This document shows, piece by piece, positions 25,320 through 35,600 of a stretch of DNA of 64,000 bases. The notes under the pieces were generated by a model. It saw nothing but the letters and a program-made list of their open reading frames with translations, searched no databases and was not told the DNA's origin. The stretch is taken from NCBI RefSeq assembly GCF_015767435.1, contig NZ_JADWOV010000245.1:62001-126000 (forward strand), in the 5' to 3' direction. The stretch is from Polaribacter sp. BAL334. Lineage in GTDB: Bacteria; Bacteroidota; Bacteroidia; Flavobacteriales; Flavobacteriaceae. Each line of letters begins with the position of its first letter. The first letter of the stretch is position 1. Position numbers and translations under genes: made by a program.

Positions 25320-26567
25320 ATGTCAAAAACAACAAATATTCAAATTGCAAAGGTTCACCTGACCTCAAAGATATGGCAAACCTTTGTAGCTGTTTTAGGG
25401 GTAACCTTCGGGGTTTCTATGTACATCTTCATGAACAGTTTTATGAATGGTGTAAATAATGCTCAAGACGATCTGGCATTTAGTGCATTATCCCATATCC
25501 GTATTTATAATTTGGATAACAAGAATGATTACAATCCAATAGAAAGCCATTATAAAGATTCAAAAACACTCGTTACTATTCTTAACAGAAAGAATATTCA
25601 ATACACTACTGGTCTAAATAACTCATCAGCTATTGTTTCATCTGTTATGAAACAACCAGAAGTAGTGGCAATTGCTCGTCAAGTGAATGCCAATGTTTTT
25701 TTCAGAGGAGGTTCAAAACAAGTCAATGGAATTATTTCTGGTGTAGAACTCAAATCTGAGGATGAATTGTTTAATACCGCCGAAACCGTTATTCAAGGGG
25801 AATGGAATAATTTATTGACCTATAAAACAGGGATTATTTTAGGAAAATTGCTGGCCGAAAAACTAGGACTCCAAATCAATAATAGTGTTAATGTGTTGAC
25901 CTCTGATGGGGTTTCTAAAAATTATATTATTGTAGGCATTTTTGAAAGCAACTTAAAAACAATGGACGAAACAAAAGCCTATTTGAATATTACTGCAGCT
26001 CGTCAATTGGTGGGCAAAAATTCTGATTTTGCCAGTGATATTATGGTCAACATTAAGGACAGAGACAATACAGCATCGTTCATTCAAAAAATAGCCTCAA
26101 TGATTCCTTATCAAATAGAATCGTGGCAGGAAGCTAATGAACAATTGGTAGCTGGTTCGGAACTCAGAAACATTATTGCTGTTGCAGTTTCGCTAACCAT
26201 TTTATTGGTAGCAGGCTTTGGAATTTACAATATTATGACAATGACCATCAATGAGAAAATTAGAGAAATTGCCATCCTGAAAGCACTTGGTTTTTCTGGC
26301 AATGACATCATGACCATATTTTTAACACAGGCTACTGTTATTGGGCTTTTGGGTGCGCTTGTTGGAGCAATTATGGGATATGGAATCTCTTTATTGATCA
26401 ATATGATACCATTTACCATTGCAGGAATGGAAACGTTGCCGATATTTTTTCGGGCTCAAGACTTTCTACTTGCAATAGTTTTTGGGATTTTAACAACACT
26501 CATTGCTGGTTATTTACCGTCTAGAAAAGCGTCAAAAATTGACCCAGTAATTATCATTCGAGGATAA
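25320..26567 (+). CDS. ABC transporter permease (FtsX/MacB/LolC-like)
   Basis: The 415-residue protein has one N-terminal helix (about 18-38), a large periplasmic MacB_PCD domain (about 40-270), and three C-terminal helices in the FtsX domain, including IREIAILKALGFSGNDIM (coupling region) and the terminal PSRKASKIDPVIIIRG motif. This is the MacB/LolC topology without the fused ATPase, which is encoded next to it. Such systems act by mechanotransmission to push substrates through TolC. The substrate is unknown. Confidence 0.94.
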   Translation: MSKTTNIQIAKVHLTSKIWQTFVAVLGVTFGVSMYIFMNSFMNGVNNAQDDLAFSALSHIRIYNLDNKNDYNPIESHYKDSKTLVTILNRKNIQYTTGLNNSSAIVSSVMKQPEVVAIARQVNANVFFRGGSKQVNGIISGVELKSEDELFNTAETVIQGEWNNLLTYKTGIILGKLLAEKLGLQINNSVNVLTSDGVSKNYIIVGIFESNLKTMDETKAYLNITAARQLVGKNSDFASDIMVNIKDRDNTASFIQKIASMIPYQIESWQEANEQLVAGSELRNIIAVAVSLTILLVAGFGIYNIMTMTINEKIREIAILKALGFSGNDIMTIFLTQATVIGLLGALVGAIMGYGISLLINMIPFTIAGMETLPIFFRAQDFLLAIVFGILTTLIAGYLPSRKASKIDPVIIIRG

Positions 26568-26568
26568 C

Positions 26569-27249
26569 ATGGAAAAAACAATATCAATAGAAATCAATAA
26601 TCTAATTAAGTATTTTTATGAACCTGAAAAATTTCAGGTTTTAAAAGGTCTTTCATTTACAGTACAAAAAGGAGAGTTTCTGTCTATTGTCGGAAAATCG
26701 GGTTCGGGAAAGTCAACTCTCTTATACGTGCTTTCTACTATGGATACCGATTATGAAGGAACACTGAAAATAAATGGAGATGTACTTACCGGAAAAACAC
26801 AAAATCAGTTAGCTGCTTTCCGAAATGAACATATTGGTTTTGTGTTTCAATTTCATTATCTCTTGCCCGAATTCACAGCGTTGCAAAATGTAATGCTTCC
26901 TGCACTAAAATTGGGCAAACTTTCAATCGAAGAAATTGAACACAAAGCCTACGAGAGTTTAAGATTGCTTGATTTAAAAGGTCAGGAACTGAAAAATGCC
27001 AAAAGACTCTCTGGTGGGCAGCAACAAAGGGTCGCTATTGCCCGTGCACTTATTAATAGCCCATCTGTCATCATGGGCGATGAACCTACAGGAAATCTTG
27101 ATACAAAAAACTCAAGGGCTGTTCAGGATATCTTTAAGCAATTGGCACAAGAGCATGGACAAACTATTATTTGCGTAACACACGACCCCGATTTTGCCAA
27201 TAATACAGACAGGATTATTGAAATGCAAGATGGGCTTATTCTATCTTAA
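26569..27249 (+). CDS. ABC transporter ATP-binding protein (MacB/LolD type)
   Basis: The 226-residue ATPase has Walker [10 protein letters not shown] (42-50), a Q-loop [21 protein letters not shown], signature [15 protein letters not shown], Walker [13 protein letters not shown] and H-loop THD. Length and signatures match the LolD/MacB ATPase group. It starts one base after the permease stop codon. The permease, adaptor and outer-membrane duct upstream complete a tripartite exporter. Confidence 0.96.
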   Translation: MEKTISIEINNLIKYFYEPEKFQVLKGLSFTVQKGEFLSIVGKSGSGKSTLLYVLSTMDTDYEGTLKINGDVLTGKTQNQLAAFRNEHIGFVFQFHYLLPEFTALQNVMLPALKLGKLSIEEIEHKAYESLRLLDLKGQELKNAKRLSGGQQQRVAIARALINSPSVIMGDEPTGNLDTKNSRAVQDIFKQLAQEHGQTIICVTHDPDFANNTDRIIEMQDGLILS

Positions 27250-27306
27250 AATGGCTGTTTGCCTGTTTTTTAAGCAGCTCTTTTTTATGATATCAAAAAA
27301 AAACAA

Positions 27307-28506
27307 GTGAATCGATTTCAAATTATTCTTTTGGTACTACTCAGTGTACCTCTTTGCAATATAAGTAATGCTCAAGAAAGCAATGTTTTAGCCGATAAGT
27401 ATTCAGTGACAATTCCAGATAATTATCAGAATCAAGGAAAATCCTATTCTTTAATTGTATATTATAAAGACAAAGCTATAGAAAGTCTATTGCAACAATA
27501 TGCAAATACGAATCAAACCATCATTTTGCAATTGAACGATAGTGCAGTAAGTACTTGGGTACCCGATACTCTAAAAGTAATCATTCAGAAAACAATACAT
27601 GATTTTTCAATAGCTAGAGATAAAATTTACTTATTGGTAGTGAACGAAAACATAGAAAAAACAGTAGAAATACGTAAGTCACTCAACTACTATTTTGCGG
27701 CAACTACCTATATTACCAGCAATCAGCGCACTTTCAATTTTTTTAAAGATCGCTTAAAACTAAATGACAGCGTTAAACTTTATTTTTTTGATGTCATAGA
27801 TTTCAATGTTTTGGTCACCATACACCAACATTTTCTCGATAATTACTTATGGGCAATTGATATAAAAAAAGTATCAGAAGATGCCATCAGGTTTAATTTT
27901 GACAAATCCAATGACAAAGAAAATAAAAACCAGCTATCGCTAAGTTATGGTCAATGGTATTTTGATAATGCTGCCAAATCCAACAATAATACTCTTTTAG
28001 AAATTCCTAATAACATAGGTTTTTGGAATTTGTCCTTTGCAAGATACCTTTCAAAATCATTGACAGTAAAATGTAAAGTAGGAATAATCACAAAAAAGAT
28101 AGAACCTCCTCGTCCCGATTTTTTTTCAGTCATTAATGGAGTCAATGTAAATATTGAAGGAGGTGGCATATTATTAATGCCAATAAGTGTTGGTATGGAT
28201 TCCTATTTTTTAAAAAAACGCTTTCGTCCATTTGCGGGCTTTAGTGTAGGGATAGTCCCTACTATGTATAAATATGTTGAAGCGAAAGGGAATATATCTA
28301 ATGGAATCATCAGAAATGAAATTGAATTTAATAGTAACGCACCCTTTGTTGAAGTATCAACTGGTTTTATATATCGCACAGGAAAAAATATTCAGATGGG
28401 ATTAAATGCCGACTATAATCAATCAAAAGAATTTAATGAAAATATTGGCGGATACAGGGAGTTTAGTGGATTTAAAATATCGATGTTATTTTCAGTCATG
28501 TTTTAG
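27307..28506 (+). CDS. degenerate esterase-like domain fused to an outer-membrane beta-barrel
   Basis: A GTG start gives a 399-residue protein with a signal peptide (to about NISNAQ). Residues 28-180 follow the pattern of the putative-esterase alpha/beta hydrolase family (YSVTIPDNYQNQGKSYSLIVYY, ARDKIYLLVV), but no GxSxG nucleophile motif is present. From about 205 on the sequence alternates like a small outer-membrane barrel (LSLSYGQWYFDNA, FAGFSVGIVPTMYKYV) and ends in F (LFSVMF). It follows the ABC ATPase by 57 bases. I infer a non-catalytic surface or periplasmic sensor/binding domain on a barrel. Confidence 0.6.
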   Translation: MNRFQIILLVLLSVPLCNISNAQESNVLADKYSVTIPDNYQNQGKSYSLIVYYKDKAIESLLQQYANTNQTIILQLNDSAVSTWVPDTLKVIIQKTIHDFSIARDKIYLLVVNENIEKTVEIRKSLNYYFAATTYITSNQRTFNFFKDRLKLNDSVKLYFFDVIDFNVLVTIHQHFLDNYLWAIDIKKVSEDAIRFNFDKSNDKENKNQLSLSYGQWYFDNAAKSNNNTLLEIPNNIGFWNLSFARYLSKSLTVKCKVGIITKKIEPPRPDFFSVINGVNVNIEGGGILLMPISVGMDSYFLKKRFRPFAGFSVGIVPTMYKYVEAKGNISNGIIRNEIEFNSNAPFVEVSTGFIYRTGKNIQMGLNADYNQSKEFNENIGGYREFSGFKISMLFSVMF

Positions 28507-28518
28507 TGATTGATGTCT

Positions 28519-28559
28519 CTCCGAAAGCAAGGATTTGAGCCTTAAATCCGATATCGGAG
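28519..28559. terminator. two-part hairpin after the island operon
   Basis: Outer arms CTCCGA/TCGGAG (28519-28524, 28554-28559) surround an inner stem AGGATTT/TAAATCC. It lies 13 bases after the stop codon of the last island gene and may be a terminator without a strong T-run. Confidence 0.45.
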
Positions 28560-28620
28560 TCATTTGATATAAGACCTCATTTCACAACCTGTGTAATCAC
28601 TTCACCAAGAATTAAACTAA

Positions 28621-28651
28621 AAATCCTATAAAACAAGAAACACTCTTTTAA
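28621..28651. repeat. diverged second copy of the ogt 3' end (island right border)
   Basis: Twenty-eight of 31 bases match 20180-20210, the end of ogt. Translated in the ogt frame it reads NPIKQETLF-stop against NPVKQETLF-stop, with two synonymous changes and one V-to-I change. It has no start and is preceded by an in-frame stop, so it is only a remnant. It marks the far side of the 20211-28620 segment. Confidence 0.75.
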
Positions 28652-28709
28652 TTTTAACGCCTAATAAACTTAAAATCCTATTTTTACGTTCATTAGATAG
28701 GGTTTTTAT

Positions 28710-31700
28710 ATGTTTCAAAAAGTACTATTTTTTACTGTTTTATTTGTTGGATTTTCTATCCAATCACAAACGATTTCTAGCGATTTTAGAACAAAAACTT
28801 TTGAACTCAAAAAAGACAGCCTTCAACTGGATTCTGTTGCCATCAATCCTCAAAAATTCTTGGTGTTGGACAGCTTGAAAAAACCAATTCCTACTCTTGA
28901 ATATGTTATTGATTTTAGCAAAGCTTTATTAATTATCAATTCAAAAAAATATTCAATAATCACCGTGAGTTATTTCAGAATTCCTGATTTTATCACCAAA
29001 ATTTATTCCCCTTTTGATGAAAATCGCATTTTGCCAAACACCAATAATAATGGCATTTTATACAGTGTAACCACCAATAAAAAACAAGAAGAAGTGGTCC
29101 TTTTTGAAGGTTTGCAAACTCGTGGTTTTATCACAAGAGGCATCACTTCTGGAAACAATCAAAATGCAGTGACAAATGCTTCTCTGGATTTAGAAATCTC
29201 AGGAAAATTGTCAGAAAACACCAGTTTAAGAGCGAAAATTTTTGACACCAATATTCCCATTCAACAAAATGGATATTCTCAAAATTTGACAGATTTTGAC
29301 CGAATTTTCATTGAAATGTACAGCAAAAATTGGCGTGTAAAAGCGGGCGACATTGCACTCGAAAATACCGAAAGTATGTTTATGCCCATCAACAAACAAA
29401 TTGCTGGTTTGCAGGTAGAAGCGAACATCAATGAAAATTTTAAAATTGCGGCTTCAGGGGCTGTTGTCAGAGGAAAATTTAACAACTTTCGTTTTACAGC
29501 TGTGGAAGGAAATCAAGGTCCGTATAAACTTTTTGGTGCCAATAATGAAGCCGCGATTTTGATTATTGAAGGTAGTGAACGCGTATTTGTAAATGGAGTT
29601 CAAATACAAAGAGGAGAAAACAAAGATTTCATCATCAATTATAATTTGGGAGAAATTATTTTCAACACCAAATTTCCCATCACCAATGACATGCGAATTG
29701 TGGTTGAATTTCAATATGCGGAACGAAATTACACACGATTTGTGACATTTGAAGAAGCTGTTTATAAAGGCGAAAAGTTTGAAATCAGTGGATTTTTCTA
29801 TTCTGAAAATGACGCAAAAAATCAACCTTTACAACAAAGTTTGACAAATGAACAAAAGGAAATTTTAGCAAATGCAGGTAATGATACAGATGCCATGTTT
29901 GCAGAAAGTGCTTTTATAGACACGTTTGATGACAACAAAATTTTATACAAAAAAACGATTCAAGGAACTACTGAAATTTTCGAATATTCTCAAAATCCGA
30001 ATGACGAGTTGTATTTTGTGAGTTTCTCAAATGTGGGTCAAAATAATGGTGATTATCAGTTAGATAGAACCACTGCCATTGGAAGTATTTTTGTGTTTGT
30101 GGGCACAAATCAAGGTGATTTTAGTCCAATAATCAAATTAATTCCCCCAAATAAATTTCAAACATTTGTGGTGAAATCAGCATATCAAGCTTCAGAAAAA
30201 ACACAAATCAATACTGAAATTGCCATTTCTAACAATGATAAAAACTTATTTTCTAGCAAAGATGACAACGAAAATGTGGCTGTTGCAGCAACAATTGGCT
30301 GGCAACAAACCTATATTGATAAAAAATGGCAATTGAAAAGCAACCTCAATCATCAATTTGTGCAACGTAATTTCTTGACGATTCAACGTTGGGAACCAAT
30401 TGAATTTAACAGAGAATGGAATATTTTGACAAATTTGCCTACCAAAAACTTCTTTCAATCTGAAATTATTTTGCAAAAAGCAGCACAACATTTTTTGTCC
30501 TATAAATTCCAAAATTTGCAATATACAGATGCTTATAAAGGAAATAAAAACGAAATTCTGGCAAAATTCAATCTAAAAAATACGACTTTTTACGCCAATG
30601 GAAGTTTTTTAACAAATACCTCAACACTTGAAGACAATGCGTTTTATGTGGCAAAAGCGAAAGTAGAACATCGTTTTCAAAAATCTTGGGTTGGTGCTTT
30701 TGTGAATTTCGAAAACAACTCACGAAAAGACATTACAACCAATCAATTTGTCAACACCAGTCATCGTTTTAAAGAATATGAAACCTATATTGGCATTGGA
30801 GATACTGCAAAGATTTTTAGTAAAATTGGTGTGAATTTTAGAAATAATGACAGTATAAAATCGAATCAATTTGCAGAAATCAATAACCGAAAAACGTTTT
30901 ATATAGACAGCAAACTCATCAAAAATAAATTTACAAATTTGAGTGTTTTTGCCAATTATAGAATCACCCAAAATAATTTTACGGAAGATGAAAAAACATT
31001 GAATTCACGAGTGGTTTTCAATCAAAAATTGTTTGATAATTTCGTGAATGTAACGACCATTTATGAAACTTCTTCTGGAAATGTTGCCAGACAAGATTAT
31101 GTGTATGTAAAAACGGAACCTGGTTTGGGTTTTTACACTTGGATTGATTATAATGAAGACGGAATTCAAGATTTTAACGAGTTTGAAATCGCCTTATTTC
31201 AAGACCAAGCTGAATATTTGCGCTTGCCAAAACCGAATTTGCGATTTATTGCCACTCAAAGAGCTAGTTTTCAGCAAACTTTAACTCTCAATCCAAAAAA
31301 TTGGGCTGAAAAAACAGGGCTGAAAAAGTGGCTTTCTCATTTTTACAACAGCACTTTTTTAACGGTTGAAAACGAGCAAGAAAGAGTTGGAAATTCGTTT
31401 CAATTGAATCCTTTTGATGTGAATAGCAGTGCTTTGATTGGATTGAATTATAACTTCAAAAACAGTTTGTTTTATCACAAAGATTTGCAAAATCACAGTG
31501 TAACGTTTACCTATGGAGATTCGCAATTAAAACAACAGTATTTTATTGGAAATCAAGAAAATAAAATCAATTTGCATCAATTGGATTATGCGCATAAATT
31601 CGCTGATTTTTGGCTGATTGATTTGATGGGGAAACTCACAAATATTGATTTAATTACAGAAAATTTTGACGACAGAAATTATGAAATTGATTCCTATGAA

Positions 31701-32087
31701 ATAGCACCAAGAATTAGTTTTTTATATAGCAAAAACAATCGTTTTTCAGCATTTTATCATTACAATAACAAGCAAAATAATCTTCCAAATTTAGAGCAAT
31801 TGAAACAGCAGAAATTCGGAATTGAATACTTTTATTTGGGTGAAAATAGCAATCAAATTTCAGCCAATGTAACCCTGTTTTTGAATGATTTTCAAGGAAA
31901 TGTAAATTCGCCAGTAGCGTATCAAATGTTAGAAGGTTTGCAAGCTGGAAAAAATTATACTTGGAATGTATTGTTTAATAAAAAATTGAATGCATTCTTA
32001 AATTTGCAATTAAATTATTTGGGAAGAAAAAGTGAGAATTCGAAAACAATCCATACTGGAAATGTGCAATTACGTGCGATTTTTTAG
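28710..32087 (+). CDS. large putative outer-membrane beta-barrel protein
   Basis: The 1125-residue protein has a signal peptide (to about GFSIQSQ), a periplasmic-type N-terminal region, then long alternating beta strands to the end, with aromatic residues as in outer-membrane barrels and a final LRAIF. The block VEGNQGPYKLFGANNEAAILIIEGSERVFVNG (about 271-302) resembles repeats seen in SprA-like and other large Bacteroidota barrels. I recognise no named family. It may be a conserved flavobacterial protein encoded after ogt in the ancestral order, now separated from it by the island. Confidence 0.65.
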   Translation: MFQKVLFFTVLFVGFSIQSQTISSDFRTKTFELKKDSLQLDSVAINPQKFLVLDSLKKPIPTLEYVIDFSKALLIINSKKYSIITVSYFRIPDFITKIYSPFDENRILPNTNNNGILYSVTTNKKQEEVVLFEGLQTRGFITRGITSGNNQNAVTNASLDLEISGKLSENTSLRAKIFDTNIPIQQNGYSQNLTDFDRIFIEMYSKNWRVKAGDIALENTESMFMPINKQIAGLQVEANINENFKIAASGAVVRGKFNNFRFTAVEGNQGPYKLFGANNEAAILIIEGSERVFVNGVQIQRGENKDFIINYNLGEIIFNTKFPITNDMRIVVEFQYAERNYTRFVTFEEAVYKGEKFEISGFFYSENDAKNQPLQQSLTNEQKEILANAGNDTDAMFAESAFIDTFDDNKILYKKTIQGTTEIFEYSQNPNDELYFVSFSNVGQNNGDYQLDRTTAIGSIFVFVGTNQGDFSPIIKLIPPNKFQTFVVKSAYQASEKTQINTEIAISNNDKNLFSSKDDNENVAVAATIGWQQTYIDKKWQLKSNLNHQFVQRNFLTIQRWEPIEFNREWNILTNLPTKNFFQSEIILQKAAQHFLSYKFQNLQYTDAYKGNKNEILAKFNLKNTTFYANGSFLTNTSTLEDNAFYVAKAKVEHRFQKSWVGAFVNFENNSRKDITTNQFVNTSHRFKEYETYIGIGDTAKIFSKIGVNFRNNDSIKSNQFAEINNRKTFYIDSKLIKNKFTNLSVFANYRITQNNFTEDEKTLNSRVVFNQKLFDNFVNVTTIYETSSGNVARQDYVYVKTEPGLGFYTWIDYNEDGIQDFNEFEIALFQDQAEYLRLPKPNLRFIATQRASFQQTLTLNPKNWAEKTGLKKWLSHFYNSTFLTVENEQERVGNSFQLNPFDVNSSALIGLNYNFKNSLFYHKDLQNHSVTFTYGDSQLKQQYFIGNQENKINLHQLDYAHKFADFWLIDLMGKLTNIDLITENFDDRNYEIDSYEIAPRISFLYSKNNRFSAFYHYNNKQNNLPNLEQLKQQKFGIEYFYLGENSNQISANVTLFLNDFQGNVNSPVAYQMLEGLQAGKNYTWNVLFNKKLNAFLNLQLNYLGRKSENSKTIHTGNVQLRAIF

Positions 32088-32129
32088 TTAAATTAACACA
32101 AACAATCATTATTATTCAATTATATTATT

Positions 32130-32137
32130 TAATTTTG
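32130..32137 (+). promoter_or_regulatory. -7 box TAATTTTG before the metal-efflux genes
   Basis: It matches TAnnTTTG and is 8 bases before ATG 32146, suggesting that the efflux operon starts with the small protein gene. Confidence 0.5.
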
Positions 32138-32145
32138 AACCCGAA

Positions 32146-32535
32146 ATGATAAGAATAATTGCAATTTTATTATCAAACTTAGTACTTCTACAAAGTTTGC
32201 ACATTGATTTTAAAGATATTAACAAAGTTAGTGCCTTAATTGATCATGCGCAATTTCATCAAGAAAAATATGGTGATAGTTTCGTTGAATTTTTATACGA
32301 TCATTATATTGATCAAGAAATTGCATTAAATCAAAATCATAAAGAACATCAAGACCTCCCTTTTAAACAAGGTGTTAACCATTTTAATCACTTAGTTTCC
32401 ATTTTGGAAATAAATCCAACTGTATTTAAATTAAGAATACCTAACAATTCCTTTTCAAAAAAGAATTTTTTTTATAAGGAATCTTACTCTGAATCCGTAA
32501 AACCCGCCATTTTCCAACCGCCCAAATTCGCATAA
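32146..32535 (+). CDS. small secreted histidine-containing protein of a metal-efflux operon
   Basis: The 129-residue protein has a short N-terminal hydrophobic segment. A histidine-rich middle follows (SLHIDF, DHAQFHQEKYGDSF, YDHYIDQ, NHKEHQD, VNHFNH). The HAQFH...YGDSF...HY pattern is one I associate with a short protein encoded in front of CzcA/CusA genes in flavobacteria. I infer a periplasmic metal-binding or sensing role. It is 68 bases upstream of the RND pump gene on the same strand. Confidence 0.65.
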   Translation: MIRIIAILLSNLVLLQSLHIDFKDINKVSALIDHAQFHQEKYGDSFVEFLYDHYIDQEIALNQNHKEHQDLPFKQGVNHFNHLVSILEINPTVFKLRIPNNSFSKKNFFYKESYSESVKPAIFQPPKFA

Positions 32536-32603
32536 TTTATTTTAGAAAAAGGAACCTGTAAAATAATTCGGGTTATATTTATATCTATTATTTATTATCA
32601 ATT

Positions 32604-35600
32604 ATGTTAGAAAAAATTATCAAATTCAGCTTACAAAATAAGCTGATCATATTCATATTTATTGCGTTTGTCATTGGTTTCGGGATTTTTTCATTGACCA
32701 AAATTCCAATTGGTGCTGTGCCTGATATTACCAATAATCAAGTGCAAGTAATTACCACTTCACGAAATCTTTCTACGCAAGATGTAGAACAATTTATCAC
32801 CTATCCAGTTGAATTGGAAATGGCAAATTTGCCTGGCGTTGAAGAAATTCGCTCGGTTTCAAAATTTGGTTTATCAGTAGTAACCATTGTTTTTACGGAT
32901 GAAATTGGCACGTATTTGCCAAGGCAATTGATTGCTGAAAAAATAAAATCTGCCACTGAAAAAATTCCACAAGGATTTGGAACACCAGAAATGGGGCCAA
33001 TTACTACAGGTTTGGGAGAAATTTACCAATATATTTTGGATGTAAAACCGGGTTACGAAAATCGCTATTCAACAGCAGATTTACGCACACTTCAAGATTG
33101 GATTGTAAAGCGTCAATTATCGGGAATTCCGGGTGTTGTTGAAATAAATACTTGGGGTGGGCATTTAAAACAATACGAAGTTGCCATCAATCCTGAAAAA
33201 TTGACTGCGATGAAAATTTCTGTTTCAGAAATTTATGATGCACTTGAAAAAAATAACAGTGTTGCAGGTGGAGGTTATATCGAAAAAACCAATGAAACCT
33301 ATTTTATTAGAGGTGAAGGTTTGGTAAAAAGCTTGGAGGATGTTGGAAATATTGTAGTAAAAAATGACGGAAATCCAATTTATATTAAAGATGTTGCCAA
33401 AGTAGGATTTGGAAGTGCCACTCGTTTTGGAGCCATTACTGGAAATGGTGAAGGTGAAAAAGTGTTGGGACAAATCATGATGCTGAAAGACGGAAACTCA
33501 AAGCAAATTATTGATGCTGTCAAAGAACGAGTTGCCGAAATTCAAGGTTCTTTGCCTGAAGGCGTTTACATCAACGGATTTTTAGAACGAAGCGAATTGA
33601 TTGCAAAAACTACTTTTACAGTTTCCGAAAACTTGATTTTGGGTTCGTTGATTGTGATTTTTGTGGTGGTCTTATTGCTCGGAAATTTTCGTTCAGGATT
33701 GGTGGTTGCTTCAGTAATTCCATTGAGTTTATTATTCGCAATTTCGTTAATGTATCTTTTTGGAGTTGACGCCAATTTGATGAGTTTGGGTGCAATTGAC
33801 TTTGGAATTATCATTGATGGAGCTGTGATTATTGTGGAGTTTATTGCCTTTCGGATCATGAGGGAAAGTGAGAAACTTGGCATTCTTTCTAAAGAAGCAA
33901 AACAAGATGAAATAGATGCAATTACGCTAAAAAGTGCTTCAAAAATGATGAACTCTGCGATTTTTGGACAATTAATCATCTTAATCGTATTTATTCCCAT
34001 TTTATCTTTAAGTGGTGTTGAAGGAAAAATGTTCAAACCAATGGCAATGACTTTTAGTTTTGCTTTGATTGGTGCTATGATTTTTTGTGTGACCTATGTT
34101 CCTGTATTTTCCGCTTTGTTTTTAAAACCTGAAAAACCTAGTGATAAAAATATTTCAGTTCGATTGATGAAAATTTTATACACCTTGTATAAACCGTCAA
34201 TTCATTGGGCATTGCTAAACAAAAAAATAGTAGTTGGTTTGGCAGCCTTTATGTTGCTTTCAAGTGTTTGGTTATTCAGCAGAATGGGAGGCGAATTTGT
34301 GCCGACTTTAGATGAAGGAGATTTTGTGATTCAACCCGTTTTAAAAACAGGAACATCCTTAGGAAAAACCATTGAGATTACCACAAAAATCGAACAAATT
34401 TTATTGAAAAATTTTCCGGAAGTTGACCAAGTTGTGAGTAGAATTGGTGCTGCAGAAGTGCCAACAGACCCAATGTCTATGGAAGAAAGTGATGTAATTA
34501 TCAAACTAAAACCCAAAAAAGAATGGACAAGTGCTGCAAGTAAAGACGAATTGGCAAACAAATTTAAGGAGGCTTTATCTGTAATTCCTGGGTTGGAAAT
34601 CGAATTTACACAACCTATTGAAATGCGTTTCAATGAATTAATTACAGGAGTTAGAGCAGATGTTGCTGTGAAAGTTTTTGGAGAAGATTTGTCAATTTTG
34701 GCAAAAAAAGCGGATGAAATCAAGAAATTAATTCAACATGTAGCAGGTGCTTCCGATATTATTGTGGAAAAAGTGGAAGGTTTGCCTCAAATGAGTGTTC
34801 ACTATCATCGTAGTAAAATAGCAAGATATGGATTGAATATTGCTGACATCAATCAACTGATTTCTATGGGATTTGCAGGGCAAGTTGCAGGCAATGTTTT
34901 TGAAGGTGAAAAACGGTTTGATTTGGTGATGCGTTTTGATGAAAATCATCGAAAAAATTTAGAAAGTTTACAAAATTTATATGTTGATACGCCTACTGGA
35001 AACAAAGTTCCTTTGAGTGAATTGGCTAGTATTCAATACACGACAGGTCCTGCAAAAATTTCAAGAGATGATACCAAACGTAGAATTGTTGTCGGAATTA
35101 ATGTGAGAGATCGTGATTTACAATCGGTAGTGGATGATGTTCAAAAAATACTTGATGAAAAATTGAAATTGCCTGTAGGTTATAGTGTTACGTATGGAGG
35201 GCAATTTGAGAATTTACAAAGTGCCAAAGCACGTTTGATGGTGGCTGTTCCTATTGCTTTGACATTGATTTTTTTACTGTTATATTTTGCATTTGGTTCC
35301 GTAAAAGAAGCATTGTTGGTGTATTCTGCCATTCCACTTTCGGCAGTTGGCGGAATTTTGTTGTTGTGGTTGCGTGATTTGCCCTTCAGTATTTCTGCTG
35401 GAGTTGGATTTATTGCGCTTTTTGGAATCGCAGTTTTAAACGGAATTGTATTGATTGAACATTTCAAAGAACTCAAAGAAGAAGGTATGGAAGACATTGA
35501 AGAACGGATTAAAAAAGGCACCAAAGAACGTTTGCGTCCTGTGTTGTTAACAGCTGCTGCTGCTGCTTTAGGATTTTTACCCATGGCTATTTCAACCAAT

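Noticed and set aside
20606..28506. Bacteriocin or lantibiotic biosynthesis island
   Set aside because: There is a regulator and exporter, but no precursor peptide, modification enzyme or peptidase domain on the ATPase; only an inducible exporter is supported.
33566..34036. Long minus-strand frames inside the CzcA-TolC gene (also 34331-34723, 35180-35920)
   Set aside because: They are antisense to a well-supported RND pump and encode the low-complexity products expected of the complement of a membrane-protein gene.
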